Assembly (NCBI RefSeq): GCF_015354055.1
Contig: NZ_JACHTM010000001.1
Coordinates: forward strand, 806,001 to 870,000
Source of the DNA: Thermaurantiacus tibetensis
Lineage (GTDB): Bacteria > Pseudomonadota > Alphaproteobacteria > Sphingomonadales > Sphingomonadaceae
Direction of reading: 5' to 3'
Length of the DNA stretch: 64,000 nucleotides
In this document: piece by piece, positions 19,452 through 31,710 of the stretch
Numbering within the stretch: the stretch's first letter is position 1
Layout: every line of letters begins with the position of its first letter
Notes under the pieces: generated by a model
Database searches by the model: none
What the model saw: only the letters and a program-made list of their open reading frames with translations
What the model was told of the DNA's origin: nothing
Translations under genes and position numbers: made by a program

Positions 19452-20465
19452 ATGCGGCGCGGGCTGGCAGTGGCGCTCGGCTGCGCGCTTGTGCTTGCAG
19501 CCTGTGCCAGCCGGAAGATGCCGGCGCCCGCGACTTCCTTCGCGGACGCGGGCGCGGCCGGGGCACTCGAGGCCTTCCGCGCCGCCTGTGCCCGCCTGCC
19601 CTCCTGGCGAGACCCCTCGGGCCTGACCCGGCCGGCCGACTGGCTTGACCCCTGCCGCGAGGCCGCAACCGTCACGCCTGCCAGCTTCGACCGGTTTCTC
19701 GCGGAGCGTTTCCGCGAAGTGCGGCTCGGCGAAGGGCGCGGCCTTGCAACCGGCTACTACGCCCCGGTCTTCCCCGCCCGTGAACGGCCGCGACCGGGTC
19801 TCGCTCCGGTGCTGGCACCCCCTGCGGGCCTCGACTGCACGAAAAGCCCCTGCCCCACCCGGGCCGGGATCATGGCCGGCGCGCTCGCCGGCCGGGCCGA
19901 GCCGCTGCTGTGGATGGACCCGGTCGACCTCTTTTTTCTGCAGGTCCAGGGCTCGGGCCTCGCCCGGCTGCCGGACGGGCGCCAGGTAAAGCTCGGCTTT
20001 GCGGGCCACAACGGCCACCCCTATGTCGCCATCGGGCAGGTGCTGAGAGAGCGCGGCGCCATCCCGCCGGGAAGCGGCATGGCCGGGATCCGCGCCTGGC
20101 TCGCCGCCAACCCGGCCGCGCGCGACGCGCTGCTGGCCATGAACCCGCGCTACGTCTTCTTCCGCCGCCTGCCGGAGGACGCGCCCTTCCCCGTGGGCAC
20201 GCTGGGGAGCCAGCTGGTGGCCGAAGCGAGCGTCGCCGTCGACCCGGCGCAGGTGCCCCTCGGCGCGCTCGTCCGGCTCGAGACGCGGCTTGCCGATGGC
20301 ACGCCGTTCCGGCGGCTGCTGGTCGCCGCCGACACGGGTGCTGCCATCCGGGGCGCAAACCGGTTCGACATCTACTTCGGCGAGGGCGAGGCCGCCGGGC
20401 GGCGGGCCGGGGCCCAGCAGGCGGAGGCGACGGCAACGCTCCTGCTGCCGAGAAGCGTGCCATGA
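19452..20465 (+). CDS. mltA: MltA lytic murein transglycosylase (lipoprotein)
   Basis: A 337-aa MltA. It cuts peptidoglycan to 1,6-anhydromuropeptides at the outer membrane. The N-terminus is a lipoprotein signal with the lipobox LAAC at residues 15-18. The MltA domain has ATGYYAPVFPA, and the C-terminal 3D domain has LVAADTGAAIRGANRFDIYFGEG, including the catalytic-type Asp residues. Its stop overlaps the smr ATG (ATGA). The Tim44-mltA-smr order is conserved in alphaproteobacteria. Confidence 0.92.
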   Translation: MRRGLAVALGCALVLAACASRKMPAPATSFADAGAAGALEAFRAACARLPSWRDPSGLTRPADWLDPCREAATVTPASFDRFLAERFREVRLGEGRGLATGYYAPVFPARERPRPGLAPVLAPPAGLDCTKSPCPTRAGIMAGALAGRAEPLLWMDPVDLFFLQVQGSGLARLPDGRQVKLGFAGHNGHPYVAIGQVLRERGAIPPGSGMAGIRAWLAANPAARDALLAMNPRYVFFRRLPEDAPFPVGTLGSQLVAEASVAVDPAQVPLGALVRLETRLADGTPFRRLLVAADTGAAIRGANRFDIYFGEGEAAGRRAGAQQAEATATLLLPRSVP

Positions 20466-21046
20466 GCCGGCGGCTGACGGCAGAGGAGCTCGCGCTGTGG
20501 CGGCAGGTGGCAGCGACGGTCAGGGCATGGAAGCCGCTGCCGGAGGTGCTCGACCCACCGGAACCGCGCCCGCCTGCCCGGCCCGACCGCGCCGGCGTGG
20601 GGGCAAGAAAGGCGCGGGCCGGCCCGGCCGGGCTGGCGCCGGCAAGGCCGCAGCGACCCACCGAGACTCTGGACGCAAGCTGGGACCGGAAGCTCGCCTC
20701 CGGGAAGGCCCGGCCCGACCGGGTGATCGACCTTCATGGTCATACGCGGGAGGAGGCCAGGCTGCGCCTTGAGCGGACCGTGCGCGCCGCCGCCGATCGG
20801 GGCGAACGGCTCCTCCTTGTCATCACCGGCAAGGGCGGCACGCCCGGCCCGGCGCCGGCGGACCTGATGGGAGACCGCCCCGGGCGCGGGGCCATTCGTG
20901 CGGAACTGCCGCGCTGGCTCGGCGCGCCCGAACTTTCCGCGCGGATTGCGGCGGTCAGGCAGGCCCCGGGCCGGCAGGGCGGCCCGGGGGCTGTCTGGCT
21001 GGTGCTCAGGCGCGCGCGGGCGCGAAGCGACGCCGGCGGGCGGTGA
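20462..21046 (+). CDS. Smr-domain protein
   Basis: A 194-aa protein. A disordered Pro/Arg-rich N-terminus of about 85 residues is followed by an Smr (small MutS-related) domain: VIDLHGHTREEARLRLERTV with the LHGxT/S motif near residue 92, then LLLVITGKGG near 120. The Smr domain is a DNA- or RNA-nicking nuclease fold; stand-alone versions act in ribosome rescue or RNA cleavage in other bacteria. ATG 20462 overlaps the mltA stop. The function in this host is not known. Confidence 0.85.
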   Translation: MSRRLTAEELALWRQVAATVRAWKPLPEVLDPPEPRPPARPDRAGVGARKARAGPAGLAPARPQRPTETLDASWDRKLASGKARPDRVIDLHGHTREEARLRLERTVRAAADRGERLLLVITGKGGTPGPAPADLMGDRPGRGAIRAELPRWLGAPELSARIAAVRQAPGRQGGPGAVWLVLRRARARSDAGGR

Positions 21047-21321
21047 CGGAACGGAGCTGCCGCAAGCATCGCAGAGGTGGGGCGTTCACGCTTCGGCCAG
21101 CCGGCCGGTCCGCATATTCCGGCAGCGCATGGCAGGGGTGGCGGGCGCCTACGCCATGCGACGGTCGTCAAGGCCTGCGCCAGCGCTTGCGACACCCTCG
21201 GTCGCGTGCTAGCGCGCCGTAGATGCCGGCGGGCTCCCCGCCGTGCGTTTCCGCAATGTGCCGGCATGCTGCGCACGGGCCGTCGCCCGGAAGTGCCGCC
21301 GGCAGGGCAGTCGAGGTGCGC
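21047..21321 (+). promoter_or_regulatory. atp operon upstream region with candidate promoter
   Basis: 275 bases between smr and atpH. A weak sigma-70-type candidate is TTGCGA at 21187-21192, a 17-base spacer and TAGCGC at 21210-21215, preceded by a TGC extended element. A GC-rich hairpin GGCGGG-CTC-CCCGCC lies at about 21228-21242 in the would-be leader. The open frame through this region upstream of GTG 21322 is not like AtpH, so I treat it as untranslated. Confidence 0.35.
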
Positions 21322-21869
21322 GTGGGTACAGCCAACAGCCTGGCCGGGCGTTACGCGGCGGCGCTGTTCGACCTTGCCGAGAGCGCCCGGGCGCTCGACG
21401 AGGTGGCCGGCGCCCTTGGCACGCTGGAACAGGCCCTGGCGGAGGCGCCCGAGCTTGCCGCACTGGTCCGCGACCGGCTGCTGAGCCGGGCCGAGGTGGG
21501 CGCGGGTCTTGCCGCCGTGGCGGAGCGGCTCAAGCTCCCGGAGCTCGTCAGGAAGTTCCTCGGCGTGCTGGCGGCCAACGGCCGCGCCGCCCTCCTTCCC
21601 GAGGTCATCCGCGCCTACCGGGCGCGCCTTGCCGCGCACCGGGGCGAGGAGACGGCGCAGGTGATCGCTGCCCATGCGCTCACGGCAGCGCAGAAGAAGG
21701 CGCTCGCCGCCAAGCTCAAGGCGCGCACTGGCAAGGACATGGCGCTCGAGGTAACGGTCGATCCCGCGATCCTCGGCGGGCTCGTCGTGCGCATCGGCTC
21801 CGAGCAGATCGACGCTTCGGTCAGGACCCGGCTGGAACGGCTGGGCACCAGGATGAAAGGCCTCAACTG

Positions 21870-21870
<1 letters not shown>
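21322..21870 (+). CDS. atpH: F1F0 ATP synthase delta subunit
   Basis: A 182-aa delta subunit (OSCP), which joins the F1 head to the F0 stator. It begins [20 protein letters not shown], the conserved N-terminal helix, and ends with the [15 protein letters not shown] block typical of delta. GTG 21322 is chosen because GAGG precedes it and the upstream 33 residues do not fit the family. Its TGA overlaps the atpA ATG by one base. It opens the alphaproteobacterial atpHAGDC order. Confidence 0.9.
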
Positions 21871-23402
<1,532 letters not shown>

Positions 23403-23420
23403 CACCCGGACGGCTGCGCC

Positions 23421-25764
<2,344 letters not shown>

Positions 25765-25765
<1 letters not shown>

Positions 25766-26031
25766 TGGCGAAGTTCCACCTCGACATCGTGACGCCAGTG
25801 AAGCGGATCGACTCGGGCCAGGTCCACATGGTGGTGGTGCCTGGCACCGAGGGGGACTTCGGCGTGCTCGCGGGCCATGCACCGGTGCTCTCGACCATTC
25901 GTCCCGGCGTCATCGAGGTCTACCGCGAGCCCGGCGCCGAGCCGCAGCGGATCGAAGTGGATGGCGGCCTTGCCGAGGTGAACGAGGCGGGGCTCACCAT
26001 CCTCACCGGAGACCTGTCTCTGACCGATTGA
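25765..26031 (+). CDS. atpC: F1F0 ATP synthase epsilon subunit, N-terminal domain only
   Basis: An 88-aa epsilon subunit, against about 130-140 aa in most proteobacteria. The beta-sandwich domain is complete ([53 protein letters not shown]). The chain stops right after that domain, where E. coli epsilon continues into two C-terminal helices that inhibit ATP hydrolysis. No other frame downstream restores such helices. Short epsilons of this kind are known in green sulfur bacteria. The enzyme should lack epsilon-type autoinhibition, which is inference. Confidence 0.9.
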
Positions 26032-26084
26032 CCCGGCGGTCCGCGGCCCGGCATGCCGCGGCAGCGCGAGCAGGGAGGGCAGGC

Positions 26085-27146
26085 ATGGCAGAGGCAGCCG
26101 AACGGGTTTCCGCCCTCCCCCGCTTCGAGCGGTTTCTCTCGCTCTGGGTCCTGCTTGCCCTCGGCCTTGGCATCGGGCTCGGCACCGCCCTTCCAGGCCC
26201 GTTCCGGACGCTCGCCGGGCTCGAGGTCGCCAGGGTCAACCTGCCCGTCGCGCTTCTCATCTGGGCGATGATCTACCCGATGATGGTGGGGGTCGCGTTC
26301 GACGGCATCCGCCGGGCCTTCGCCCAGCCGACGGGGCTCGTCATCACGCTCGTCGTCAACTGGCTGGTGAAGCCCTTCACGATGGCCGCACTCGGCATCC
26401 TGTTCATCCGCCACCTGTTCGGCACCCTCATCCCGGCGGCCCAGCACGACCAGATCATTGCCGGCCTCATCCTGCTGGGTGCCGCCCCCTGCACGGCGAT
26501 GGTCTTCGTCTGGTCCCAGCTGGTGCGCGGCGACCCCAACTACACGCTCGCGCAGGTGGGCGTGAACGATCTGGTGATGGTCTTCGCGTTTGCGCCCATC
26601 GTCGCCTTCCTTCTCGGCGTGACCGACATCGAGGTGCCGTGGGAGACCCTCCTTCTGTCCGTGCTGCTCTACGTGGTGGCACCCCTGCTCGCCGGAATCT
26701 GGACCCGCCGGCGACTGCTGGCCACTGGCGGACCTGCTGCAGTGGAGCGGTTCCAGGCTGCGGTCCGCCCGCTCTCGATCATGGGTCTGCTGCTGACAGT
26801 GCTTCTGCTGTTCGGCTTCCAGGCGGAGACCATCCTTGCCCAGCCGTTGCTCATCGCCCTCGTCGCGGTTCCCATCCTGATCCAGAGCTACGGCATCTTC
26901 GGCCTTGCCTGGGGCGCGGCCTTTGCGCTGCGCGTGCCGCACCGGGTGGCAGCGCCCTGCGCCCTCATCGGCACGTCCAACTTCTTCGAGCTCGCCGTGG
27001 CGGTGGCCATCTCGCTCTTCGGGCTGGGCTCGGCGGCGGCGCTTGCAACGGTCGTCGGCGTGCTCGTCGAAGTGCCGGTCATGCTGAGCCTGGTGGCGCT
27101 CGCCAACCGGGCGCGCCCGGCCTTCGACGCGCGCGCGCATGGCTAG
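26085..27146 (+). CDS. acr3: ACR3-family arsenite efflux transporter
   Basis: A 353-aa inner-membrane transporter with about ten helices. ACR3 proteins export arsenite (and some antimonite). The conserved transport cysteine is in [15 protein letters not shown] near residue 135, and the Glu block is [18 protein letters not shown] near 305. ATG 26085 has GGAGGG upstream; the longer reading from 26028 does not fit. No arsR or arsC lies next to it, so it is separated from a normal ars operon. Its end overlaps the following beta-barrel gene by eight bases. Confidence 0.9.
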   Translation: MAEAAERVSALPRFERFLSLWVLLALGLGIGLGTALPGPFRTLAGLEVARVNLPVALLIWAMIYPMMVGVAFDGIRRAFAQPTGLVITLVVNWLVKPFTMAALGILFIRHLFGTLIPAAQHDQIIAGLILLGAAPCTAMVFVWSQLVRGDPNYTLAQVGVNDLVMVFAFAPIVAFLLGVTDIEVPWETLLLSVLLYVVAPLLAGIWTRRRLLATGGPAAVERFQAAVRPLSIMGLLLTVLLLFGFQAETILAQPLLIALVAVPILIQSYGIFGLAWGAAFALRVPHRVAAPCALIGTSNFFELAVAVAISLFGLGSAAALATVVGVLVEVPVMLSLVALANRARPAFDARAHG

Positions 27147-28452
27147 GGCGGCTGCCGGCACGCTGCTCCTTGCGCTGGCCGCGCCCGCCTCCGCCGGCGT
27201 GGACGTGAGCGGCGCCATCCGGGTCAGGCCAGCCCTCGTCGACGGGCAGGTGAGGCCCGGGGCAGCGACATCGGAAAGCCTCGTCGAGCTGCGCACCATC
27301 GTCAACGCCGCCCTCTCGACCGGCGCCGTCACCTGGTTCGCCGAACTCAGGGACTCCCGGGCCCATGGCAAGCCGGACGACACGCGCCTTTCGGCAGCCG
27401 ACGTGAACGCCCTCGAGCCCGTGCAGCTCAAGGCCATGCTCGACTTCGGCGATCTTGCCGGGCCGGGCACCAAGCTCCGGCTGACGCTCGGTCGGACCGG
27501 GATCGATCTCGGGGCGCGCCGGCTCGTGGCCCTCGGTGACTACCGCAATGCGGCCGACTTCTTCACCGGCGTCGACGCGACGCTCGAGACGCGTGGTGGC
27601 GCCGATCTCGAACTCTTCTGGGCGATGCCGCAGACGCGCAAGCCTGACGCCCGCGAGGCGGTGCTGGCGAACCGCCCGGCGCTGGACCGGGAGCGATTGG
27701 CGCAGCAGGTCTTCGGCGCCTCCGTGCTGGCGCCCGTCGGCAGCCGCGGCATCGAGCTCGGCTTCACCGCGATCGGCCTGCGCGAGCGGGACCGCCCGGG
27801 TTTCGAGACGCGCGACCGGCAGCTCTGGACGCTCGGGCCCCGCCTCGTGAGGCTGCCGGCGCCGGGCGCGCTCGATTTCGACGTCGAGGCCTATCTGCAG
27901 GGTGGCAGGGCGGCACCCGTGGACCGGCCCCGCGACGCCGCCGTCCCGGTCAGGGCCGGCATGGTGAGGGCCCTCGTCGGCTACAGCTGGCAGGGCGCGC
28001 TGGCGCCCCGGCTGGCGCTCGAGTTCGACCATGTCTCGGGCGACGTGCCCGGGGGGCGCTACGGCCGGTTCGACCAGCTGTTCGGTGCGCGGCGGTTCGA
28101 ATATGGCCCATCGTCCGTCTACGGCGTGCTCGGCCGCGCCAACCTGACCTCTCCAGGCCTGCGCTTCACCATCGAGGAGCGGAGCGGGGCCGATGGCTGG
28201 ATCATCGCCCGGGGGCTGTGGGCAGCCAGCGCCACCGACTTTTTTTCGACGACCGGAGTGCGCGACCCGAGCGGCGCGGCGGGCCGGTTCGCTGGCGTGC
28301 AGGTGGATGCCCGCGCCCGGCTGTGGCTGGTGCCGCGGACGCTGCGTGCCGACTTGAACGTGACTGGCCTCGCCCGGCGCGGCGTGCTCGAAGCGGCAGC
28401 ACCCGGCCGGTCGAGCGTCTATGTCGCAAGCGCGCTCGAGGCCTTCTTCTGA
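27139..28452 (+). CDS. Outer-membrane beta-barrel protein, alginate-export-like
   Basis: A 437-aa protein with an N-terminal signal ([12 protein letters not shown], cleavage near residue 19) and a chain of alternating short strands ending in a C-terminal aromatic, SALEAFF, as in outer-membrane barrels. Blocks such as [30 protein letters not shown] and [14 protein letters not shown] resemble the AlgE-like alginate export barrel family. The start overlaps the acr3 end by eight bases, so the two are coupled. Transported solute unknown; the family name does not prove alginate. Confidence 0.7.
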   Translation: MARAAAGTLLLALAAPASAGVDVSGAIRVRPALVDGQVRPGAATSESLVELRTIVNAALSTGAVTWFAELRDSRAHGKPDDTRLSAADVNALEPVQLKAMLDFGDLAGPGTKLRLTLGRTGIDLGARRLVALGDYRNAADFFTGVDATLETRGGADLELFWAMPQTRKPDAREAVLANRPALDRERLAQQVFGASVLAPVGSRGIELGFTAIGLRERDRPGFETRDRQLWTLGPRLVRLPAPGALDFDVEAYLQGGRAAPVDRPRDAAVPVRAGMVRALVGYSWQGALAPRLALEFDHVSGDVPGGRYGRFDQLFGARRFEYGPSSVYGVLGRANLTSPGLRFTIEERSGADGWIIARGLWAASATDFFSTTGVRDPSGAAGRFAGVQVDARARLWLVPRTLRADLNVTGLARRGVLEAAAPGRSSVYVASALEAFF

Positions 28453-28456
28453 TGCC

Positions 28457-29014
28457 TCAGGGTTCGGCGAGCGTGCAGCTCGCCTGCACGCTGCGCAGGT
28501 TGAGGCCCACCCGCGTCGCCTCCGGATTGGCCCAGGCATAGGCCAGCGCGCGCGGATTTCCGGGCGCGTGGACGTAGAGCACGAGGCTGGGGCGGTTCGG
28601 CCCCGAGGGCCAGACCACGTTCCTGAGCCTCAGGTCGAAGCGCTGCGGTGCGGGCTCGTCGGTCTCGAGGCGCGCCATGCCGCCCTGGTCGTGGAGGGGG
28701 ATGTCGCGCCGGCCCCACCAGCCGCCTGCGGCCTTCGGAATGGCGGCCCAGCAGGCGAAGGGACGGCCCCGGCGAAGCTCGGTGCCAGGGACCAGCGGTG
28801 CGCCGGCCTCGGTCTCCTGCGGCGTCAGCGCCCTGCCCTCTCCGAGCGGAGCGCCGAAGGCGTCGACCGGCGTGACCCGGCCCGCCTCCACGCGCAGGCC
28901 CACCCAGGCCGGGGCGGGCCGGCCCTCCTCCTCGGCGAACCGTACCTGCTCCTCGTTGGTCCACACTCCGGCGAGCACTGCGCCTGCCGCAAGGGCAGCC
29001 AGGGCGGCGCTCAT
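28457..29014 (-). CDS. Hypothetical exported or anchored protein
   Basis: A 185-aa protein that I do not recognise. The N-terminus is a short hydrophobic stretch (ALAALAAGAVLAGVWT) that may be a signal or anchor. The rest is soluble with four Cys/Trp-rich spots, including CWAAIPKAAGGWWGRRD near residue 87 and a Cys close to the C-terminus. Its ATG overlaps the stop of the DUF1838 gene (ATGA), so the two are expressed together. It is convergent with the beta-barrel gene with only four bases between the stops. Confidence 0.6.
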   Translation of the reverse strand: MSAALAALAAGAVLAGVWTNEEQVRFAEEEGRPAPAWVGLRVEAGRVTPVDAFGAPLGEGRALTPQETEAGAPLVPGTELRRGRPFACWAAIPKAAGGWWGRRDIPLHDQGGMARLETDEPAPQRFDLRLRNVVWPSGPNRPSLVLYVHAPGNPRALAYAWANPEATRVGLNLRSVQASCTLAEP

Positions 29015-29895
29015 TGCGGCCGCTTCGCCGCCCGCTCGGCCTCGATGAACTTGCGGAACTCGGTCCAGGTCGTGGCGTTGGGGCGCGCGTCATCGGCCGG
29101 GGGCGGCACGCGATACTCGGGATAGCGGCGGGCGATCTGGTCCTGGATGACCTTCGGCAGGGCCTCGATCCCGCCGACCACCTGGCCGGTCGCGTTGAAG
29201 ACGAGGGAGCCAGGGCGCGAGCCCATCTCCATGAAGGGCATCCAGCCCGACAGCCGCACCCAGGAGACGGCAGCCCTGGCGTTGCGGGTCCGGGGATCGG
29301 TCAGCGCCTTCTCGTCGATGACGAAGTTGAAGATCTCCATCGCGTGATACTGGTTGCCGGCATAGGCCTGGAAATCGCCGCCGAGCGGGTTCTCGTAGAA
29401 GAGCGGCACCTCGATGTTCCAGAAGGCGCGGCCATCCTCGACCCGGAGCGGCAGGCGGTAGGGCGTGCCATCGGCCCCGCGCGGGAAGATGGGGCGCTGG
29501 TTCACCGGATCGTTCGCCACGTGGAAGATGCGGTTCACCTTGCCCGTCCAGGGGTTCTGCCACTCGTCAAGGACGGCGCCGGTCTTCGGATCGAGGTAGA
29601 ACATGAGCTCGCGGCTGACCATGCGGACGCCGCGGCCCCGCGCCGGATCCTCCACCGTCACGCACTGGCGGATATTCATGCCTTCCACGTTCCAGAGGTG
29701 CCGGTCGGGCTCGCCCGGCACGCGCGACCAGACCCGGCCGGACCAGTGGTAGACCACCGGCTCAAGGTCGCGCGTGGAGCACTGGATCTTGCGGAACATC
29801 GCGATCTGGTCGTCGGGCCTGTCGAAGGCGAGGCGTTGTGCCGCAGCACCCCCCGCCCAGAGGCCCAGCATGGCTGCCACCACCCACATCCGCAT
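29011..29895 (-). CDS. DUF1838 family exported protein
   Basis: A 294-aa protein of the DUF1838 family; function not known. ATG 29895 starts a signal peptide (MRMWVVAAMLGLWAGGAAAQ, cleavage after AAA). An upstream ATG at 29955 would run through the divergent promoter region and was rejected. Repeated Trp/Tyr-rich blocks are seen, such as VYHWSGRVWSRVPGEPDRHLW and FYLDPKTGAVLDEWQNPWTG. It leads a two-gene unit with the next hypothetical gene and is divergent from the acyl-CoA cluster. Confidence 0.75.
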   Translation of the reverse strand: MRMWVVAAMLGLWAGGAAAQRLAFDRPDDQIAMFRKIQCSTRDLEPVVYHWSGRVWSRVPGEPDRHLWNVEGMNIRQCVTVEDPARGRGVRMVSRELMFYLDPKTGAVLDEWQNPWTGKVNRIFHVANDPVNQRPIFPRGADGTPYRLPLRVEDGRAFWNIEVPLFYENPLGGDFQAYAGNQYHAMEIFNFVIDEKALTDPRTRNARAAVSWVRLSGWMPFMEMGSRPGSLVFNATGQVVGGIEALPKVIQDQIARRYPEYRVPPPADDARPNATTWTEFRKFIEAERAAKRPQ

Positions 29896-29915
29896 GCGCG
29901 CGCTCCCGCTCTGGC

Positions 29916-29944
29916 TTGACAGCCAAAATGTCCGGACAAATAGC
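29916..29944 (+). promoter_or_regulatory. Divergent promoter/operator of the acyl-CoA cluster
   Basis: A perfect -35 hexamer TTGACA at 29916-29921 is followed, in the 17-base spacer, by the perfect 10-base palindrome TGTCCGGACA at 29929-29938. A weak -10 (AATAGC, 29939-29944) follows. It is about 30 bases upstream of the MaoC gene and about the same distance from the divergent DUF1838 gene. A dimeric helix-turn-helix repressor bound here would block the promoter; the regulator is not identified. Confidence 0.55.
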
Positions 29945-29972
29945 CGGGAGGTCAAGCGGGAAAGGAAGGACG

Positions 29973-30482
29973 ATGCGCCCAGGCGTGATCGAGGTAGGAC
30001 CGCAGCGCTACCGGGAGGTGTTCGGGCGCTACTACGAGGACTTCGTGGTGGGGGACGTGTACGAGCACCGGCCGGGGCGGACCATCACCGAGACGGACAA
30101 CATCTGGTTCACCCTGCTGACCATGAACACCCACCCGGCGCACTTCGACGCCGAGTATGCGAAGAAGACCGAGTTCGGAAAGCCGCTCGTCGCCTCTCCG
30201 CTGACGGTTGCGATTCTCGTCGGCATGAGCGTCTCGGATGTCAGCCAGAAGGCCGTTGCCAACCTCGGCTGGAAGGAGATCAGGCTCACCGCCCCCGTGT
30301 TCGCGGGCGACACGCTCTACGCCGAGAGCGAGGTCATCGAGAAGCGGGAGAGCGCGAAGCGGCCCGAGCAGGGTATCGTGACCATCAGGACGACCGGCCG
30401 GAACCAGAACGGCGTCGTGGTCTGCGACTTCCTGCGCACCATGCTGGTCTGGAAGCGGGGTCATGGCCCCGCCGACAGCTGA
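29973..30482 (+). CDS. MaoC-type enoyl-CoA hydratase
   Basis: A 169-aa single hotdog-domain MaoC hydratase. The core is RYYEDFVVGDVYEHRPGRTI near the start, TMNTHPAHFDAEYAKKTEFG with the Asp/His hydratase pair around residues 50-55, and the following PLVASPLTVAILVGMSV. It would add water to an enoyl-CoA such as mesaconyl-CoA or a branched enoyl-CoA. ATG 29973 has AAAGGAAGG upstream. It opens the operon-like run of MaoC, acyl-CoA dehydrogenase and CoA-transferases, 12 bases before the next gene. Confidence 0.85.
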   Translation: MRPGVIEVGPQRYREVFGRYYEDFVVGDVYEHRPGRTITETDNIWFTLLTMNTHPAHFDAEYAKKTEFGKPLVASPLTVAILVGMSVSDVSQKAVANLGWKEIRLTAPVFAGDTLYAESEVIEKRESAKRPEQGIVTIRTTGRNQNGVVVCDFLRTMLVWKRGHGPADS

Positions 30483-30494
30483 GGAGGACGGCCC

Positions 30495-31670
30495 ATGGCA
30501 ACCGCCCACGACCTGCGCACCGTCGACCCCGCGTTCGAGACCCAGCTCATGGACTCGATCGACAAGTGGATCGCGCGCGACCTGAAGCCGGTGGTGATGC
30601 ACCATGACCACGGCGACATCTGGCCGGAGGAGACGGTCCGCCAGATGACCGAGCTTGGTCTCTTTGGCGCGACCATCGGCCAGGAATGGGGCGGGCTCGG
30701 CCTCCCGGCCACCACCTACGCGAAGATCGTCGCGCGCATCGCCTCCTTCTGGATGGCGCCCACCGGCATCTTCAACTCCCACCTCATCTGCGCGATGGCG
30801 ATCGAGAAGTTCGGAACGCCCGCGCAGAAGGCGAAGTGGTTGCCGAAGATGGCCTCCGGCGAGCTGCGCGGGGGCCTTGCGCTCACCGAGCCCGACGCCG
30901 GCACCGATCTCCAGGGCATCCGCATGACCGCCCGCCGCGACGGCGACCACTATGTGGTCAATGGCACCAAGACCTGGATCTCGAACGGGATCCACGGCTC
31001 GGTGTTCGCCCTCCTCGTCAAGACCGACCCGGAGGCGGAGCCGCGCCACCGGGGCATGAGCCTGTTCATCGCCGACAAGTCGCTCCCCGGCTTCCGGGTG
31101 GGCAAGAAGATCGAGAAGCTTGGCTACAAGGCGATCGACTCGGCCGAGCTCATCTTCGAGGACTGCCGCATCCCGGCCGACCAGCTCATCGGCGAGGTGG
31201 AAGGCCAGGGCTTCTACCAGGCGACCGGGGGCCTCGAGCTCGGGCGAATCAACGTGGCCGCGCGCGGCGTGGGGCTCGCCGAGGGCGCGCTGCGCCTCGC
31301 GACCGAATATGCCCAGGTGCGGCGGACCTTCGGCAAGCCCATCGCCGAGCACCAGGCGATCCAGCTGAAACTCGGCGAGATGGTCACGCGCGCCAGGGCC
31401 GCCCGCCTCCTCACCTTCGACGCGGCCGAGGCCTACGACCGCGGCGAGCGCTGCGACATGGAGGCCGGCATGGCCAAGTATTTCGCAAGCGAAGCGGCAG
31501 TCCGCAACGCCGAGGAGGCGATGCGGATCTTCGGCGGCTACTCCTATTCCAAGGAATATGAGATCGAGCGCTACTACCGCGATGCGCTTCTCATGTGCAT
31601 CGGCGAGGGCACCAACGAGATGCAGCGGATGATCGTGGCCCGCCAGTGGCTGAAGCGGAACCCGGCGTGA
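30495..31670 (+). CDS. Acyl-CoA dehydrogenase (first copy)
   Basis: A 391-aa FAD acyl-CoA dehydrogenase. The FAD/substrate block is GLALTEPDAGTDLQGIRMTA near residue 127, and the C-terminal signature is CIGEGTNEMQRMIVARQWL, whose Glu is at the usual catalytic-base position. RRTFGKPIAEHQAIQ is the family's second signature. It removes two hydrogens alpha-beta to the thioester and passes electrons to ETF. It has a GAGGAGG ribosome site. The substrate is unclear; context points to a branched or CoA-transferred acid. Confidence 0.9.
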   Translation: MATAHDLRTVDPAFETQLMDSIDKWIARDLKPVVMHHDHGDIWPEETVRQMTELGLFGATIGQEWGGLGLPATTYAKIVARIASFWMAPTGIFNSHLICAMAIEKFGTPAQKAKWLPKMASGELRGGLALTEPDAGTDLQGIRMTARRDGDHYVVNGTKTWISNGIHGSVFALLVKTDPEAEPRHRGMSLFIADKSLPGFRVGKKIEKLGYKAIDSAELIFEDCRIPADQLIGEVEGQGFYQATGGLELGRINVAARGVGLAEGALRLATEYAQVRRTFGKPIAEHQAIQLKLGEMVTRARAARLLTFDAAEAYDRGERCDMEAGMAKYFASEAAVRNAEEAMRIFGGYSYSKEYEIERYYRDALLMCIGEGTNEMQRMIVARQWLKRNPA

Positions 31671-31710
31671 CGGGTGGGCCGCTGGCACAAGGTCTGGCGG
31701 AGGGGCACGC

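Noticed and set aside
26032-26084. A frameshifted C-terminal helix domain for epsilon
   Set aside because: Neither other phase encodes the Glu/Ala/Lys-rich helices expected; the stop looks genuine.
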